NCBI RefSeq assembly: GCF_029323795.1
Contig: NZ_CP119758.1
Location: 4,030,001-4,094,000 of the forward strand
Source of the DNA: Zobellia alginiliquefaciens
GTDB taxonomy: Bacteria > Bacteroidota > Bacteroidia > Flavobacteriales > Flavobacteriaceae
Reading direction: 5' to 3'
DNA length: 64,000 bases
The notes beneath the pieces were generated by a model that was not told the DNA's origin, searched no databases, and was given only the letters and a program-made list of their open reading frames with translations. A program made the translations under genes and the position numbers. This document shows positions 47,320 to 55,791 of the stretch, piece after piece (position 1 is the stretch's first letter; every line of letters starts with the position of its first letter).

Positions 47320-47586
47320 TTAGCCCACCATTCCATTTATAAATATGTCTATGAACGTTTTCATTTTTTGAAGTATGCGTCCGTCTATTTCACTAGCTTT
47401 TAAAATGCTAGGTCTGTCGTCCAAGCAAATAAAAACGTCATCTTTTATGGGTTCTCGGTTTGTATTCGAGACGATAATACCTATAAATTTTTCAGGTACC
47501 TTCTTCTCATTTTTCCTTGACTTTTTTTGCAGGCTCTTCTTGATTTCTTTATCGTCTGTAGTCAAAAGGCTTTTAAAATGACTCAT
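47320..47586 (-). CDS. Hypothetical protein (88 aa)
   Basis: A small soluble basic protein from the ATG at 47586 (MSHFKSLLTTDDKEIKK). The frame can extend to a TTG at 47637, but the added residues overlap an inverted repeat in the upstream region and look non-genic. It has a Lys-rich N-terminal third, then IGIIVSNTNREPIKDDVFICLDDRPSIL and a short C-terminal helix. I do not recognise it. It is divergent from the TIR gene, about 295 bases away, which allows but does not prove a functional partnership. Confidence 0.5.
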   Translation of the reverse strand: MSHFKSLLTTDDKEIKKSLQKKSRKNEKKVPEKFIGIIVSNTNREPIKDDVFICLDDRPSILKASEIDGRILQKMKTFIDIFINGMVG

Positions 47587-47803
47587 GTATTTGCAATTGA
47601 TTACAGGCTTCCTATTTAATATGAGGAGGGTTGACAACGGTTAGAAAATCGATGTATTGAAAAATCAACAACTTCTATCAACCAAAACCCTCATAACATT
47701 CGTATTTATGTTGAAATTTTGATACTTTTTCAAATTGAAAAATATTTAATACTTAGTACTGCTTTTTAGAATATAATTCACTATGTTTCAGCGGAAAATA
47801 CAG

Positions 47804-47835
47804 TTTGTCAAATTATTTACTTTAAGTAGTTTTTG
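47804..47835 (+). promoter_or_regulatory. Likely promoter of the TIR gene
   Basis: TTTG (47804-47807), a 19-base spacer and TAGTTTTTG (47827-47835) resemble the Bacteroidota TTTG/TAnnTTTG promoter with one extra base in the -7 box. The ATG is 46 bases downstream of the box. Confidence 0.4.
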
Positions 47836-47880
47836 ACTTTTATATTTAATAGGATTTCACTTACAGTTGTGTTTTTTTAA

Positions 47881-50217
47881 ATGAGTTCAACGAACAACAT
47901 TTTTGCGATTTATTCCAGCCAAGATAAAGATGTGCTGCAGTATCTATTGCCTCATTTGCAACCTTTGGCAAAGGACTTCAATATAGCTATTTGGAGTGAT
48001 GATGCCATTGATGGAGAACAGCCGTTAAATCCACAATATTCTTCACAATTGGAGCGTGCAGATGTATTTCTATTTTTACTCAGCAATGCTTTTATGAATT
48101 CGGAATTTATCAAGTATGATGAATTTAAAAATGTTATAGACCGCTATAAAGAGGGTGGGGCCACTGTTATACCTATACTTTTGGAAAGTTGTCCATGGGA
48201 CATTGAATTCACCTCTGACGATTACAATTTTAACTTTAAGGAACTACAAGTCTTCCGTAGAGATGAAAAACTAGTAGGCGGTTGGAACCCAACGGATAAA
48301 GTTTGTATGCAAGTGGGCTTTTATGTTCGCGGTTTACTTGCATCATATTCTAAAAAAATTGCTTTGGAGGAATCCGAAAACAAGGGAGAGAAGAAGGAGC
48401 TGAATAAAAAGAAGGAAGAGCAAATTGTAATGAATTTTTTCGGAGAAAGCGAGGTTGATACTAAAGCCGATATCGAGAAAAAACAGAAAGAAGAAGCTGA
48501 ATTAAAAAGGAGAGAGGAAAAAAATAAAAAACTTAGAGAAGAGGCCGAAGCTAAAGAATTAATTAGAAGAGAGAAAAGGCAAAGACAGAAAGCGGAAAAC
48601 CAAATACGAATTGAAAAAGAGGTCCAGGCGAGAAGAGTAGTAGTTCAAGACGAAAGCCGAGAAAGAGAATTTATAAAAGCTCGTATAGCAATAGGTGAGA
48701 AAAGGCACGAACAAGTAACACAACCGCTAAGAGACGCGGCATGGGAAAAAGTATTAGGGGAGACAGTTACGACCCAAAGAATACCGAATAGAAAAAACGG
48801 CCTTGCAAAATATAATTATCGATTCAGTAATAAGAACACGATAGAGGCTCGAACTATAGTTCCGGAAAGTAAGCGTGCCAAAGAAGAACCTATAATCCAA
48901 ATAGTAGTAGAGGAGAAAAGTAGCGCAAAAATTGCAATTCCTCAGAGAGAGACGCAACGGGAAAAGATATCAAATGAAACAGTTCCGGTAGATCAAACCG
49001 TAACTAGAAAAACTAATCTAGCAAGACATAACTACCAATTTGACAGAAAAAGGGAGGTCGAAGCTTCTGAAGTTATTCAAGAAGAAAGGTCGGTCAAAGA
49101 AGAACCAAAGACCCAAATAGTCTTAAAGGAGGGAAGATGGACTGTACTTTTGAAAAACTTACGAGAGGCGCAATGGGACAAGAAACTATATGAACGGGTC
49201 GCAGTCCTCAAAACAATTACGAAAAAGAACTTTACAAGAATTAATTATCTATTTGGTAAAAAAGTAGTTGCTGAGGCCAAAAGTTTGGTTCAAGAAGAAA
49301 GGCAGGTAGATAAAGAAACGAAAATTCAGGTTCCTGTAGAGGAGAAAAAACCTAGCGAATTAGTTCAGGAACTGAAAAAAGTCCTAAAAAGAACTGGGTT
49401 GGCTTTGCGAGAATATCAAGAGCAAAGCGCAGAAGGGATTAAACACTTTTTAAAAGCAGCAAAATCCAAAGTAGCAGGAAAGAAGGTTGAAAAGGGGAGA
49501 ATAGTTGAGGTGTTAAACAGCGTCACAAATAAAACTCGAACCACTTTACAAAAATATAAAGTCAAATCAGCTACAGGATTCAGTCAATTTTTTAGGGAAG
49601 CCAAGAATTATATATATGCAAGTAAGATAGGAAGCGTTCGTGCTGGCCTCTTAACGGTAGCACTAGTTATTTTTGGCATATTGATTTACGTAATTCAAGG
49701 AGATTCTGAAAAACAGCCGATTACACTATCGGAAATTGAGGAAGTGCCAGTCGATTCTGAACTTGATTTAAATTCCGATTCTGATTTCACTGCTGAAGTA
49801 ATTACAGAAAAGAAGCCGGAGAATCAGGCAGCGGCTATCCTAAAACTAGGTATTGGAGATACATATAATGGCGGTATCATTTTTGCCTTTGACCCATTGA
49901 ACAAAACTGGTAAAATTGCTTATATGGAGGATAAAGGTCCCATGGCATGGAAAGATGCGATGAGTATTCACGAACAATTAGGTGAAGGCTGGCGGTTGCC
50001 TGAGATAGATGAATTGCGTCTCCTATATAAAACTATCGGACAGGGTGCGGACAACGAAGGTAAATTCGTAGCCGAGTTGTATTGGAGCGCTACACCTTTT
50101 GACAAGCATCAAGCGCGTCTTGTAAAATTCAGTGATGGCAATGCCTCGTATCACTATAACAGCTCAGGAACACATCGGAAATTCCGGGTCAGGGCCATAA
50201 AAGATCTTCAGCTATAG
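47881..50217 (+). CDS. Transmembrane TIR-domain protein with Lcl/DUF1566-like C-terminus
   Basis: A 778-residue protein with an unusual layout. Residues 5-155 are a TIR-like domain (IFAIYSSQDKDV, IWSDDAIDGE, ADVFLFLLSNAFMNSEFIKYDEF; Glu81 is at the position of the catalytic NADase Glu of TIR enzymes). Residues 160-260 are a charged coiled coil. Three repeats of about 71 residues follow (281-345, 353-416, 424-488; conserved R-x-NLxxxNYxF core), then two of about 44 (501-587), one membrane helix (587-606), an acidic linker and an Lcl/DUF1566-like domain (654-778, GDTYNGGIIFAFD, GWRLPEIDELRLLY, YWSAT, FRVRAI). Orientation with the TIR inside and the Lcl domain in the periplasm is inferred. It could be a membrane sensor with NAD-cleaving output, or a scaffold. 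Confidence 0.85.
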   Translation: MSSTNNIFAIYSSQDKDVLQYLLPHLQPLAKDFNIAIWSDDAIDGEQPLNPQYSSQLERADVFLFLLSNAFMNSEFIKYDEFKNVIDRYKEGGATVIPILLESCPWDIEFTSDDYNFNFKELQVFRRDEKLVGGWNPTDKVCMQVGFYVRGLLASYSKKIALEESENKGEKKELNKKKEEQIVMNFFGESEVDTKADIEKKQKEEAELKRREEKNKKLREEAEAKELIRREKRQRQKAENQIRIEKEVQARRVVVQDESREREFIKARIAIGEKRHEQVTQPLRDAAWEKVLGETVTTQRIPNRKNGLAKYNYRFSNKNTIEARTIVPESKRAKEEPIIQIVVEEKSSAKIAIPQRETQREKISNETVPVDQTVTRKTNLARHNYQFDRKREVEASEVIQEERSVKEEPKTQIVLKEGRWTVLLKNLREAQWDKKLYERVAVLKTITKKNFTRINYLFGKKVVAEAKSLVQEERQVDKETKIQVPVEEKKPSELVQELKKVLKRTGLALREYQEQSAEGIKHFLKAAKSKVAGKKVEKGRIVEVLNSVTNKTRTTLQKYKVKSATGFSQFFREAKNYIYASKIGSVRAGLLTVALVIFGILIYVIQGDSEKQPITLSEIEEVPVDSELDLNSDSDFTAEVITEKKPENQAAAILKLGIGDTYNGGIIFAFDPLNKTGKIAYMEDKGPMAWKDAMSIHEQLGEGWRLPEIDELRLLYKTIGQGADNEGKFVAELYWSATPFDKHQARLVKFSDGNASYHYNSSGTHRKFRVRAIKDLQL

Positions 50218-50321
50218 CTAAGAAGTTGGGAATTACAGAAAAAATCAGCCAATCTTTTTTTAGTGATATTCCATTTTTATTTTTCATAAAGTTGATGGAA
50301 TAGAGATAAATGAAACTATAG

Positions 50322-51719
50322 TTACTTCCCGATACAAAAGTTAGCAAATATATTCCCCAACAACTCGTCATTCGTCACTTGCCCTGTGATTTCCCCTAAG
50401 TGGTATAGCGCTTCACGAACGTCTATGGCCATCAGGTCGCTAGAGAGGTCTTCTTCCATGCCAAATTGCACTTTTTCTATTTCTTCCAGCGCTTTTAGCA
50501 AGGAATTGTAGTGCCGTGTATTGGTGACTATAGTTTCGTTATTACGAAGGGCTCCAGTGTTTACAAACTCCAAAAGACTATCCTGTAATTCTTCTACGCC
50601 TTCGCCTGTTTTTGCGGAGAGGTAATTTACATTTTGTAAATGCTCGGAAATGGTATTTTTATCGGTGTCTGATAGGGTATCGGCCTTATTGACCAGAAGT
50701 ACCAAAGGTTTCTGAGGATTCTGATTCTTAATTTTCTCGTAATCAAAAACAATATTTTTCAGCTTTTGTTCATCGGCGAGAATTTTCGAGCCATCAACTA
50801 GAAGCAATACTACTTGAGCTTGTTCAATTTTTTCGAATGTACGTTTTATCCCCATGCCTTCCACAACATCTTCGGTCTCACGAATTCCTGCGGTGTCAAT
50901 AAAACGAAACCCTATACCACCAATGGCTATTTCATCTTCAATAGTATCTCGGGTAGTTCCGGCAATGTCGGAGACCAGTGCACGTTCTTCGTTTAAAAAA
51001 GCATTGAGGAGGGTAGATTTACCTACGTTGGGTTCGCCTACAATGGCAACAGGAATTCCGTTTTTAATTACATTTCCTACCGCAAAAGAATCGATCAGAC
51101 CTTTTAAAACTTTCTGAATACGTGCCAATAGCTCTTTAAATTGAGTACGGTCCGCAAACTCTACATCTTCTTCGGAAAAATCGAGTTCAAGTTCTATGAG
51201 CGAAGCAAAATTTAGAAGTTCTGTTCGTAGGCTCTTGATCTCATTACTGAACCCACCACGCATCTGCTGCATGGCAATTTGATGACTAGCGGCATTATCA
51301 CTGGCAATAAGGTCGGCAACAGCTTCGGCCTGACTTAAGTCCATTTTGCCATTTAAGAAGGCTCTTAGTGTAAATTCCCCGGCATCTGCGGTCCTGCAGC
51401 CATTCCTAAGGAATAATTGAATTATCTGCTGCTGTATATAAGGGGAGCCATGGCAGGATATCTCAACTACATTTTCTCCGGTGTACGAATTTGGACCTTT
51501 AAAAATGGAAACTAAAACTTCGTCCAGAATCTTATTATCTTCTGTAATGTGACCTAAACTAATAGTATGGCTCTTCTTTTTTCTTAAATCTTTACCATAG
51601 GCAGATTTGAAAAAAGTAGCGGCAATGTCTATTGCAGTTTCTCCTGAAATACGAATGACGGCAATTGCACCAGCGCCCGAAGGGGTTGCCAATGCTATTA
51701 TATTATCGTTTGGGACCAT
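50322..51719 (-). CDS. mnmE: tRNA-5-carboxymethylaminomethyl-2-thiouridine GTPase MnmE
   Basis: A 465-residue MnmE (TrmE), the GTPase that with MnmG modifies wobble uridine of tRNA. I start at the ATG at 51719 (MVPNDNIIALATPSGAGAIAVIRISG), the conserved N-terminus; the frame extends to 51761. The N-terminal folate-binding domain, G1 GEPNVGKSTLLNAFL, G2/G3 region DIAGTTRDTIED and FIDTAGIRE, G4 LLVNKADTL and the C-terminal FCIGK motif are all present. It is convergent with the TIR gene and divergent from the coiled-coil protein gene. Confidence 0.97.
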   Translation of the reverse strand: MVPNDNIIALATPSGAGAIAVIRISGETAIDIAATFFKSAYGKDLRKKKSHTISLGHITEDNKILDEVLVSIFKGPNSYTGENVVEISCHGSPYIQQQIIQLFLRNGCRTADAGEFTLRAFLNGKMDLSQAEAVADLIASDNAASHQIAMQQMRGGFSNEIKSLRTELLNFASLIELELDFSEEDVEFADRTQFKELLARIQKVLKGLIDSFAVGNVIKNGIPVAIVGEPNVGKSTLLNAFLNEERALVSDIAGTTRDTIEDEIAIGGIGFRFIDTAGIRETEDVVEGMGIKRTFEKIEQAQVVLLLVDGSKILADEQKLKNIVFDYEKIKNQNPQKPLVLLVNKADTLSDTDKNTISEHLQNVNYLSAKTGEGVEELQDSLLEFVNTGALRNNETIVTNTRHYNSLLKALEEIEKVQFGMEEDLSSDLMAIDVREALYHLGEITGQVTNDELLGNIFANFCIGK

Positions 51720-51821
51720 TAAAAAGTTTTTGCAAAAATAGGGAAAAACAAGTAGAAGCAAATGTCAATTTAAGACATCAAAAATAAATGACGCTAATGT
51801 TTATGAATTAAGGAAAATAAT

Positions 51822-51829
51822 TACCTTCG
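51822..51829 (+). promoter_or_regulatory. -7-like element before the coiled-coil protein gene
   Basis: TACCTTCG differs by one base from TAnnTTTG and lies 31 bases before the ATG, within the divergent mnmE / coiled-coil interval. Confidence 0.35.
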
Positions 51830-51859
51830 CCCTCCATTAACTATTAAAACTATATTATT

Positions 51860-52312
51860 ATGAACATGCGAGTATTGACATTTTTGGTGTTTCTAGTTGG
51901 AGTTTCAACTTTCTCATTTGCACAGGAAGACGGCGGGGTTAAAATGGATTCCATATCCCAGGTTGAGCAGGCGGAGCGTGAGGCCAAGGAAATCAGAAGA
52001 CAGATAGAAGCGGCCGAAAAGGAGGCAAAAGCAGCTGAAAAAGAAGCGAAAGCGGCAAAAAAAGCACAGAAGAAATCAGAAAAAGCTCAAAAGAAATACG
52101 AAAAGCTTACAAGTCAAATCAATTCTATAAAAAAGGGATTGGAAAAAGATGAAAAGAAGGTTGCTAAAATAAGTGACAAAATGGAGGTTGATAAAATTAA
52201 GGGCAAACTTTCTCCAAATGATGTTGCTAAAATTGAAAAGAAACTGAATAAAATAAAAGTTAGCATGAACAAAAATCAGGAAAAACTGATTAAGCTAGAA
52301 AGAAAGTTGTAA
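51860..52312 (+). CDS. Exported coiled-coil protein of unknown function
   Basis: A 150-residue protein with a signal peptide (MNMRVLTFLVFLVGVSTFSFAQ), followed almost entirely by a Lys/Glu/Ala-rich coiled coil. It has an Ala-rich stretch with a 7-residue AEKEAKA periodicity (residues 50-75) and a second helix pair around 95-150. It probably forms a rod or binds an envelope component in the periplasm. No family recognised. Single gene with its own terminator. Confidence 0.75.
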   Translation: MNMRVLTFLVFLVGVSTFSFAQEDGGVKMDSISQVEQAEREAKEIRRQIEAAEKEAKAAEKEAKAAKKAQKKSEKAQKKYEKLTSQINSIKKGLEKDEKKVAKISDKMEVDKIKGKLSPNDVAKIEKKLNKIKVSMNKNQEKLIKLERKL

Positions 52313-52336
52313 ACAAGTAAAAAAATATATTTTTCA

Positions 52337-52369
52337 ATCCCGTAAGAACCGATTCTTACGGGATTTTTT
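52337..52369 (+). terminator. Terminator of the coiled-coil protein gene
   Basis: ATCCCGTAAGAA (52337-52348) pairs perfectly with TTCTTACGGGAT (52353-52364) across a CCGA loop and is followed by a T-run. Confidence 0.9.
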
Positions 52370-52435
52370 GTTTTGTAATGTAACATTTCCTCTTTTTGTT
52401 CGTCGTATATACAGAACCTCTAAAACAATCAAAAA

Positions 52436-52801
52436 ATGGAAATCATTAATCAAAACAAAACATTAGAACAGAATAATCAACTGTTGGTCATTGCCCATTT
52501 ATCACAATTCTTAACGTACATAACAGGTTTTGGCGGCCTCGTAGTTCCTTTGTTGTTGTGGCTTACCTCTAAAGACAGTGTTGTTGGTATGGACGAGCAT
52601 GGCAAGTCTATTATAAACTTTCAGTTAACTGTATTACTCGGGACTATTATTAGTGTTCCTGCTATATTACTTTTGGGCCTAGGTATTTTAAGTTTAATTT
52701 TTATAGGTATCGTAGCGTTTATAATCCCTATAGTAAATGCAGTAAGAGCAAGTAATGGCGAAAAACCCAATACCTTTATGACTATTCCTTTTATATCTTA
52801 A
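52436..52801 (+). CDS. DUF4870 membrane protein
   Basis: A 121-residue inner-membrane protein of the DUF4870 (Tic20-like) family. It begins LLVIAHLSQFLTYITGFGGLVVPLLLW and continues DEHGKSIINFQLTVLLGTII, the family signature, with three to four membrane helices. The function is unknown. It is monocistronic, with a terminator on each side. Confidence 0.88.
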   Translation: MEIINQNKTLEQNNQLLVIAHLSQFLTYITGFGGLVVPLLLWLTSKDSVVGMDEHGKSIINFQLTVLLGTIISVPAILLLGLGILSLIFIGIVAFIIPIVNAVRASNGEKPNTFMTIPFIS

Positions 52802-52824
52802 AATATAAAAAACATATATAAACA

Positions 52825-52856
52825 AAAAGCCCCAAGAAGTATTTCTTGGGGCTTTT
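52825..52856. terminator. Bidirectional terminator between DUF4870 gene and dnaN
   Basis: AAAAGCCCCAAGAA (52825-52838) and TTCTTGGGGCTTTT (52843-52856) form a perfect 14-base stem with a 4-base loop. A-tracts and T-tracts on the two sides suit termination of both convergent genes. Confidence 0.9.
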
Positions 52857-52874
52857 GTATTTTAAAATAACTTC

Positions 52875-53993
52875 CTAGCTGTTCAGCATCACCGGCATTA
52901 CTAGCATAGTTACGTTTTCTCCTTCATCAAGACCGTCAATAGGCGTTAGGATACCTGCTCTGTTCGGTAAGCTCATTTCTAATGATACATCATCAGAAGT
53001 AAGGTTGTTCAGCATTTCTGTTAAGAAACGAGAGTTAAAACCTATTTGCATATCGTCTCCCTGATAAGAACAAGTTAAGCGTTCTTCCGCTTTGTTACTG
53101 TAATCAATATCCTCGGCAGAAATATTCAGTTCTGCGCCAGCAATTTTAAGTCGTATCTGGTGGGTAGTTTTATTGGAGAAAATAGCCACCCTTTTTACAG
53201 AACTCAAAAATTGATTTCTGGCGATAGAAAGTACATTAGGGTTTTCTTTAGGAATTACGGCTTCGTAATTAGGATATTTTCCATCGATTAGACGACAAAT
53301 AAGCTCTGTATTCTCAAAGCTGAATTTGGCATTACTATCATTATATTCAATTATAACATCCGATTCGCTACCGGCCAAAATTCCTTTTAACAGCGTCAAG
53401 GGTTTTTTAGGCATAATGAATTCCGCAACCTGTGAAGCCGTAACATCCGTTCTTTGGTATTTTACCAATTTGTGGGCATCTGTAGCGACAAAAGTTAAAT
53501 TCTCCGTAGAGAACTGAAAGAAAACGCCGCTCATTACCGGTCTAAGGTCATCGTTACCTGCAGCAAATATGGTTTTGTCAATAGCAGTTGCTAAAATATC
53601 GCCAAGAAGGGTAGTGGAGCTAGGGTTGGCCAGTTCAACTGCTTTTGGGAATTCAGCACCATCAGCGTATGCCAATGCGTATTTACCGTGATTAGAGCTT
53701 ATTTCTACGGTGTTATTGTCTTCTACAACAAAAGTTAGCGGTTGTTCAGGAAAAGTCTTTAGCGTCTCCAACAACAAACGAGCGGGAACGGCAATGGTTC
53801 CTTGGTTGTCCGAATCAACATCTAATACCGAGCTCATTGTAGTTTCAAGATCAGAAGCGGAGACCGTTAATTTGTTGTTATCTAGATCGAATAAAAAATT
53901 GTCTAGAATAGGTAAGGTGTTACTGTTATTGATAACACCGCCTAAAACTTGTAACTGCTTTAAGAGATAGGTGCTGGATACTATGAATTTCAT
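52875..53993 (-). CDS. dnaN: DNA polymerase III beta subunit (sliding clamp)
   Basis: A 372-residue sliding clamp of normal length, with three similar domains. Recognisable parts are the start MKFIVSSTYLLKQLQVLGGVINNSNTLPILDNFLF, AAGNDDLRPVMSGVFFQF, FVATDAHKLVKY and the C-terminal PID-like segment leading to MLVMPVML. It forms a dimeric ring that tethers the replicative polymerase to DNA. It is not beside dnaA here, as is common in Bacteroidota. TATCTTTG at 54084-54077 on the minus strand is a perfect -7 element. Confidence 0.97.
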   Translation of the reverse strand: MKFIVSSTYLLKQLQVLGGVINNSNTLPILDNFLFDLDNNKLTVSASDLETTMSSVLDVDSDNQGTIAVPARLLLETLKTFPEQPLTFVVEDNNTVEISSNHGKYALAYADGAEFPKAVELANPSSTTLLGDILATAIDKTIFAAGNDDLRPVMSGVFFQFSTENLTFVATDAHKLVKYQRTDVTASQVAEFIMPKKPLTLLKGILAGSESDVIIEYNDSNAKFSFENTELICRLIDGKYPNYEAVIPKENPNVLSIARNQFLSSVKRVAIFSNKTTHQIRLKIAGAELNISAEDIDYSNKAEERLTCSYQGDDMQIGFNSRFLTEMLNNLTSDDVSLEMSLPNRAGILTPIDGLDEGENVTMLVMPVMLNS

Positions 53994-54076
53994 AGGAGAA
54001 TCGTTATTTCAATTTGTGGTATATAGTGTCTAATATGTCTCGATATTGATACAAGCTTCGAAAAACCTGAATGAAA

Positions 54077-54084
54077 CAAAGATA
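54077..54084 (-). promoter_or_regulatory. -7 element of dnaN promoter
   Basis: The minus strand reads TATCTTTG, a perfect TAnnTTTG match, about 84 bases before the dnaN ATG. A TTTG stands 24 bases further upstream (54112-54109), slightly beyond the usual spacing. Confidence 0.5.
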
Positions 54085-54123
54085 TTTGAAATGCATTTTT
54101 TACCGAAACAAACTTATTAACAT

Positions 54124-55791
54124 CTAGGCCCCGTATTTACGCCTTCTAAAATAGCTGAAAATTGCTCCAAAAAGAAGTGTCAACCCCACGGGAAGGCCAA
54201 TATTTATTAGTTGCCATTTAGTTTTTTGGTCTGTCATCTTTTGGTCATCCAGAAAGGGTACCGCAACTTTTTTATTTCTAATGTTTATAAGTCCTTTTTC
54301 GTCTAAAAGGAAATTCAACGCATTTATTAAAAATTCTTTATTGCCGTAATAGTTGTTTGTCCATTTATCATAGCCTAATTCTAACGGCCGGTTGTTCCGT
54401 ATTTGATTCCGGATAATATCGCCATCGGAAACCACCAAAATTTGGTTCTTTTCACCTTTGTCCAAAGCCCCTTTTAAAGAAATTGGTTTGATTCTATTTG
54501 CGAAGGCCGAGGTGAATTTTCCCGATACCAGAACGGCCAGCGGATTATTTCCTTTGTTGTACAGCTCTTTTTTGGGAGGTGTGTTAATAAGGTCTAGGCT
54601 AATTTGTTTTGGTGTGCCGTCCAATTTAGATAAGGGTGAGCTTGATAGAAGTACCGTTTTTGTATAGGTATTGGCTAAAGTGTCTATAGAATTGGCAAAT
54701 TGAAAGCGAATAGCTTCTAGGTTATTGTTGATCGGATGGTCATTTTTTGAAAAAACCATAGGATTGTAATACCATGGCACGGGATTGTATTCGGAAGCGT
54801 TACCTTCCCCCGAAGCTAGGACAATTTGGGTAAAATACATGTCGTTTACCAAATTGGGATTCACTCGAACGCCATATTTAAAAAAGAAATCATTCAGGTT
54901 TAAATCCCTTGGCAATGCCATGGCCGCTCCATTTTCGTTAAAAAGGCTATCCAATTCCATATCTACCTGGTCAATGAGCCACATAGATTTTCCTCCGCTC
55001 ACTATATATTGGTCCAACACATATTTCTCGGCATCCGTGAACGGCTCTGTGGGTTTGGCTATTAGCGCCAAATCGTAGTTTTTAAGCTGGTCTAGTGTGT
55101 TTTGAGGATTGGTAGCTACCGAATCTAAAGTAATAGCACCAATATTATAGTAGTCTTTTATGGAGGTCAAGAAATCCGCCAAGTGAATGTCATCTAACTC
55201 ACCATTACCTTTTAGTACTGCAATCTGTTTTTTTTCAGTTATGCTTATTTTAGCAAAAGCATGCGTAAAAGCATATTCTAAATGTTGAACGGAATTGTTG
55301 ACTCGTTCTTCGGTGGTAGCGCCCAGTTTGTTTTTTAACAGGGGAATCTTAACGGTCTTATTGTTGTAGTTGACCATGGCCCATGGGAAAACAATTTCTT
55401 GTGAAGTCTTTCCATTTTCTTCAACTGTAATTTGAGCGGGAGTCAGTCCTAATGCTTGCAAATCTGTTATGGTGCCATCAATTTGTGAGGCGTCCTCCAA
55501 CGGATTTATAAAACTGAATTTTATATTACTGTTCTTTGATGCAAATTCCTCCAGTAGCTGGCGCGTCTCGGTCTGTAGTTTTATGAATTCAGGAGGAAGG
55601 TTTCCATCTAAAATCACATCAACAATAACAGGTTGGTCAAAAGATTCAACAGTTTGTAGGGCTTCTTCGGATAAGGTGTACCTGTGGTCTTCCGTAAGGT
55701 CAAAGCGCGTATACACCCAACCGGAAATAAAATTCAATACGATTAGAATCGCTAAAGCCGAAACTATTGGAATTAGATTTTTCTTCATCAC
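54124..55791 (-). CDS. gldG: Gliding-motility ABC transporter auxiliary protein GldG
   Basis: A 555-residue protein with one N-terminal membrane helix (LIPIVSALAILIVLNFISGWVY), a large periplasmic part including the ABC-type auxiliary domain (VVSGGKSMWLIDQVDME) and a C-terminal helix (LINIGLPVGLTLLFGAIFSYFRRRKYG). Together with GldF and the ATPase GldA it forms an ABC transporter associated with gliding in Flavobacterium johnsoniae. Its start overlaps the gldF stop by 4 bases. gldA is not in the window, which is usual since it lies elsewhere. Confidence 0.93.
   Translation of the reverse strand: MMKKNLIPIVSALAILIVLNFISGWVYTRFDLTEDHRYTLSEEALQTVESFDQPVIVDVILDGNLPPEFIKLQTETRQLLEEFASKNSNIKFSFINPLEDASQIDGTITDLQALGLTPAQITVEENGKTSQEIVFPWAMVNYNNKTVKIPLLKNKLGATTEERVNNSVQHLEYAFTHAFAKISITEKKQIAVLKGNGELDDIHLADFLTSIKDYYNIGAITLDSVATNPQNTLDQLKNYDLALIAKPTEPFTDAEKYVLDQYIVSGGKSMWLIDQVDMELDSLFNENGAAMALPRDLNLNDFFFKYGVRVNPNLVNDMYFTQIVLASGEGNASEYNPVPWYYNPMVFSKNDHPINNNLEAIRFQFANSIDTLANTYTKTVLLSSSPLSKLDGTPKQISLDLINTPPKKELYNKGNNPLAVLVSGKFTSAFANRIKPISLKGALDKGEKNQILVVSDGDIIRNQIRNNRPLELGYDKWTNNYYGNKEFLINALNFLLDEKGLINIRNKKVAVPFLDDQKMTDQKTKWQLINIGLPVGLTLLFGAIFSYFRRRKYGA

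Noticed and set aside
47587-47637. Upstream TTG start for the 88-residue gene, giving 105 residues
   Set aside because: The ATG at 47586 is a better start codon, and the extra residues overlap an inverted repeat and do not look like a signal or domain.
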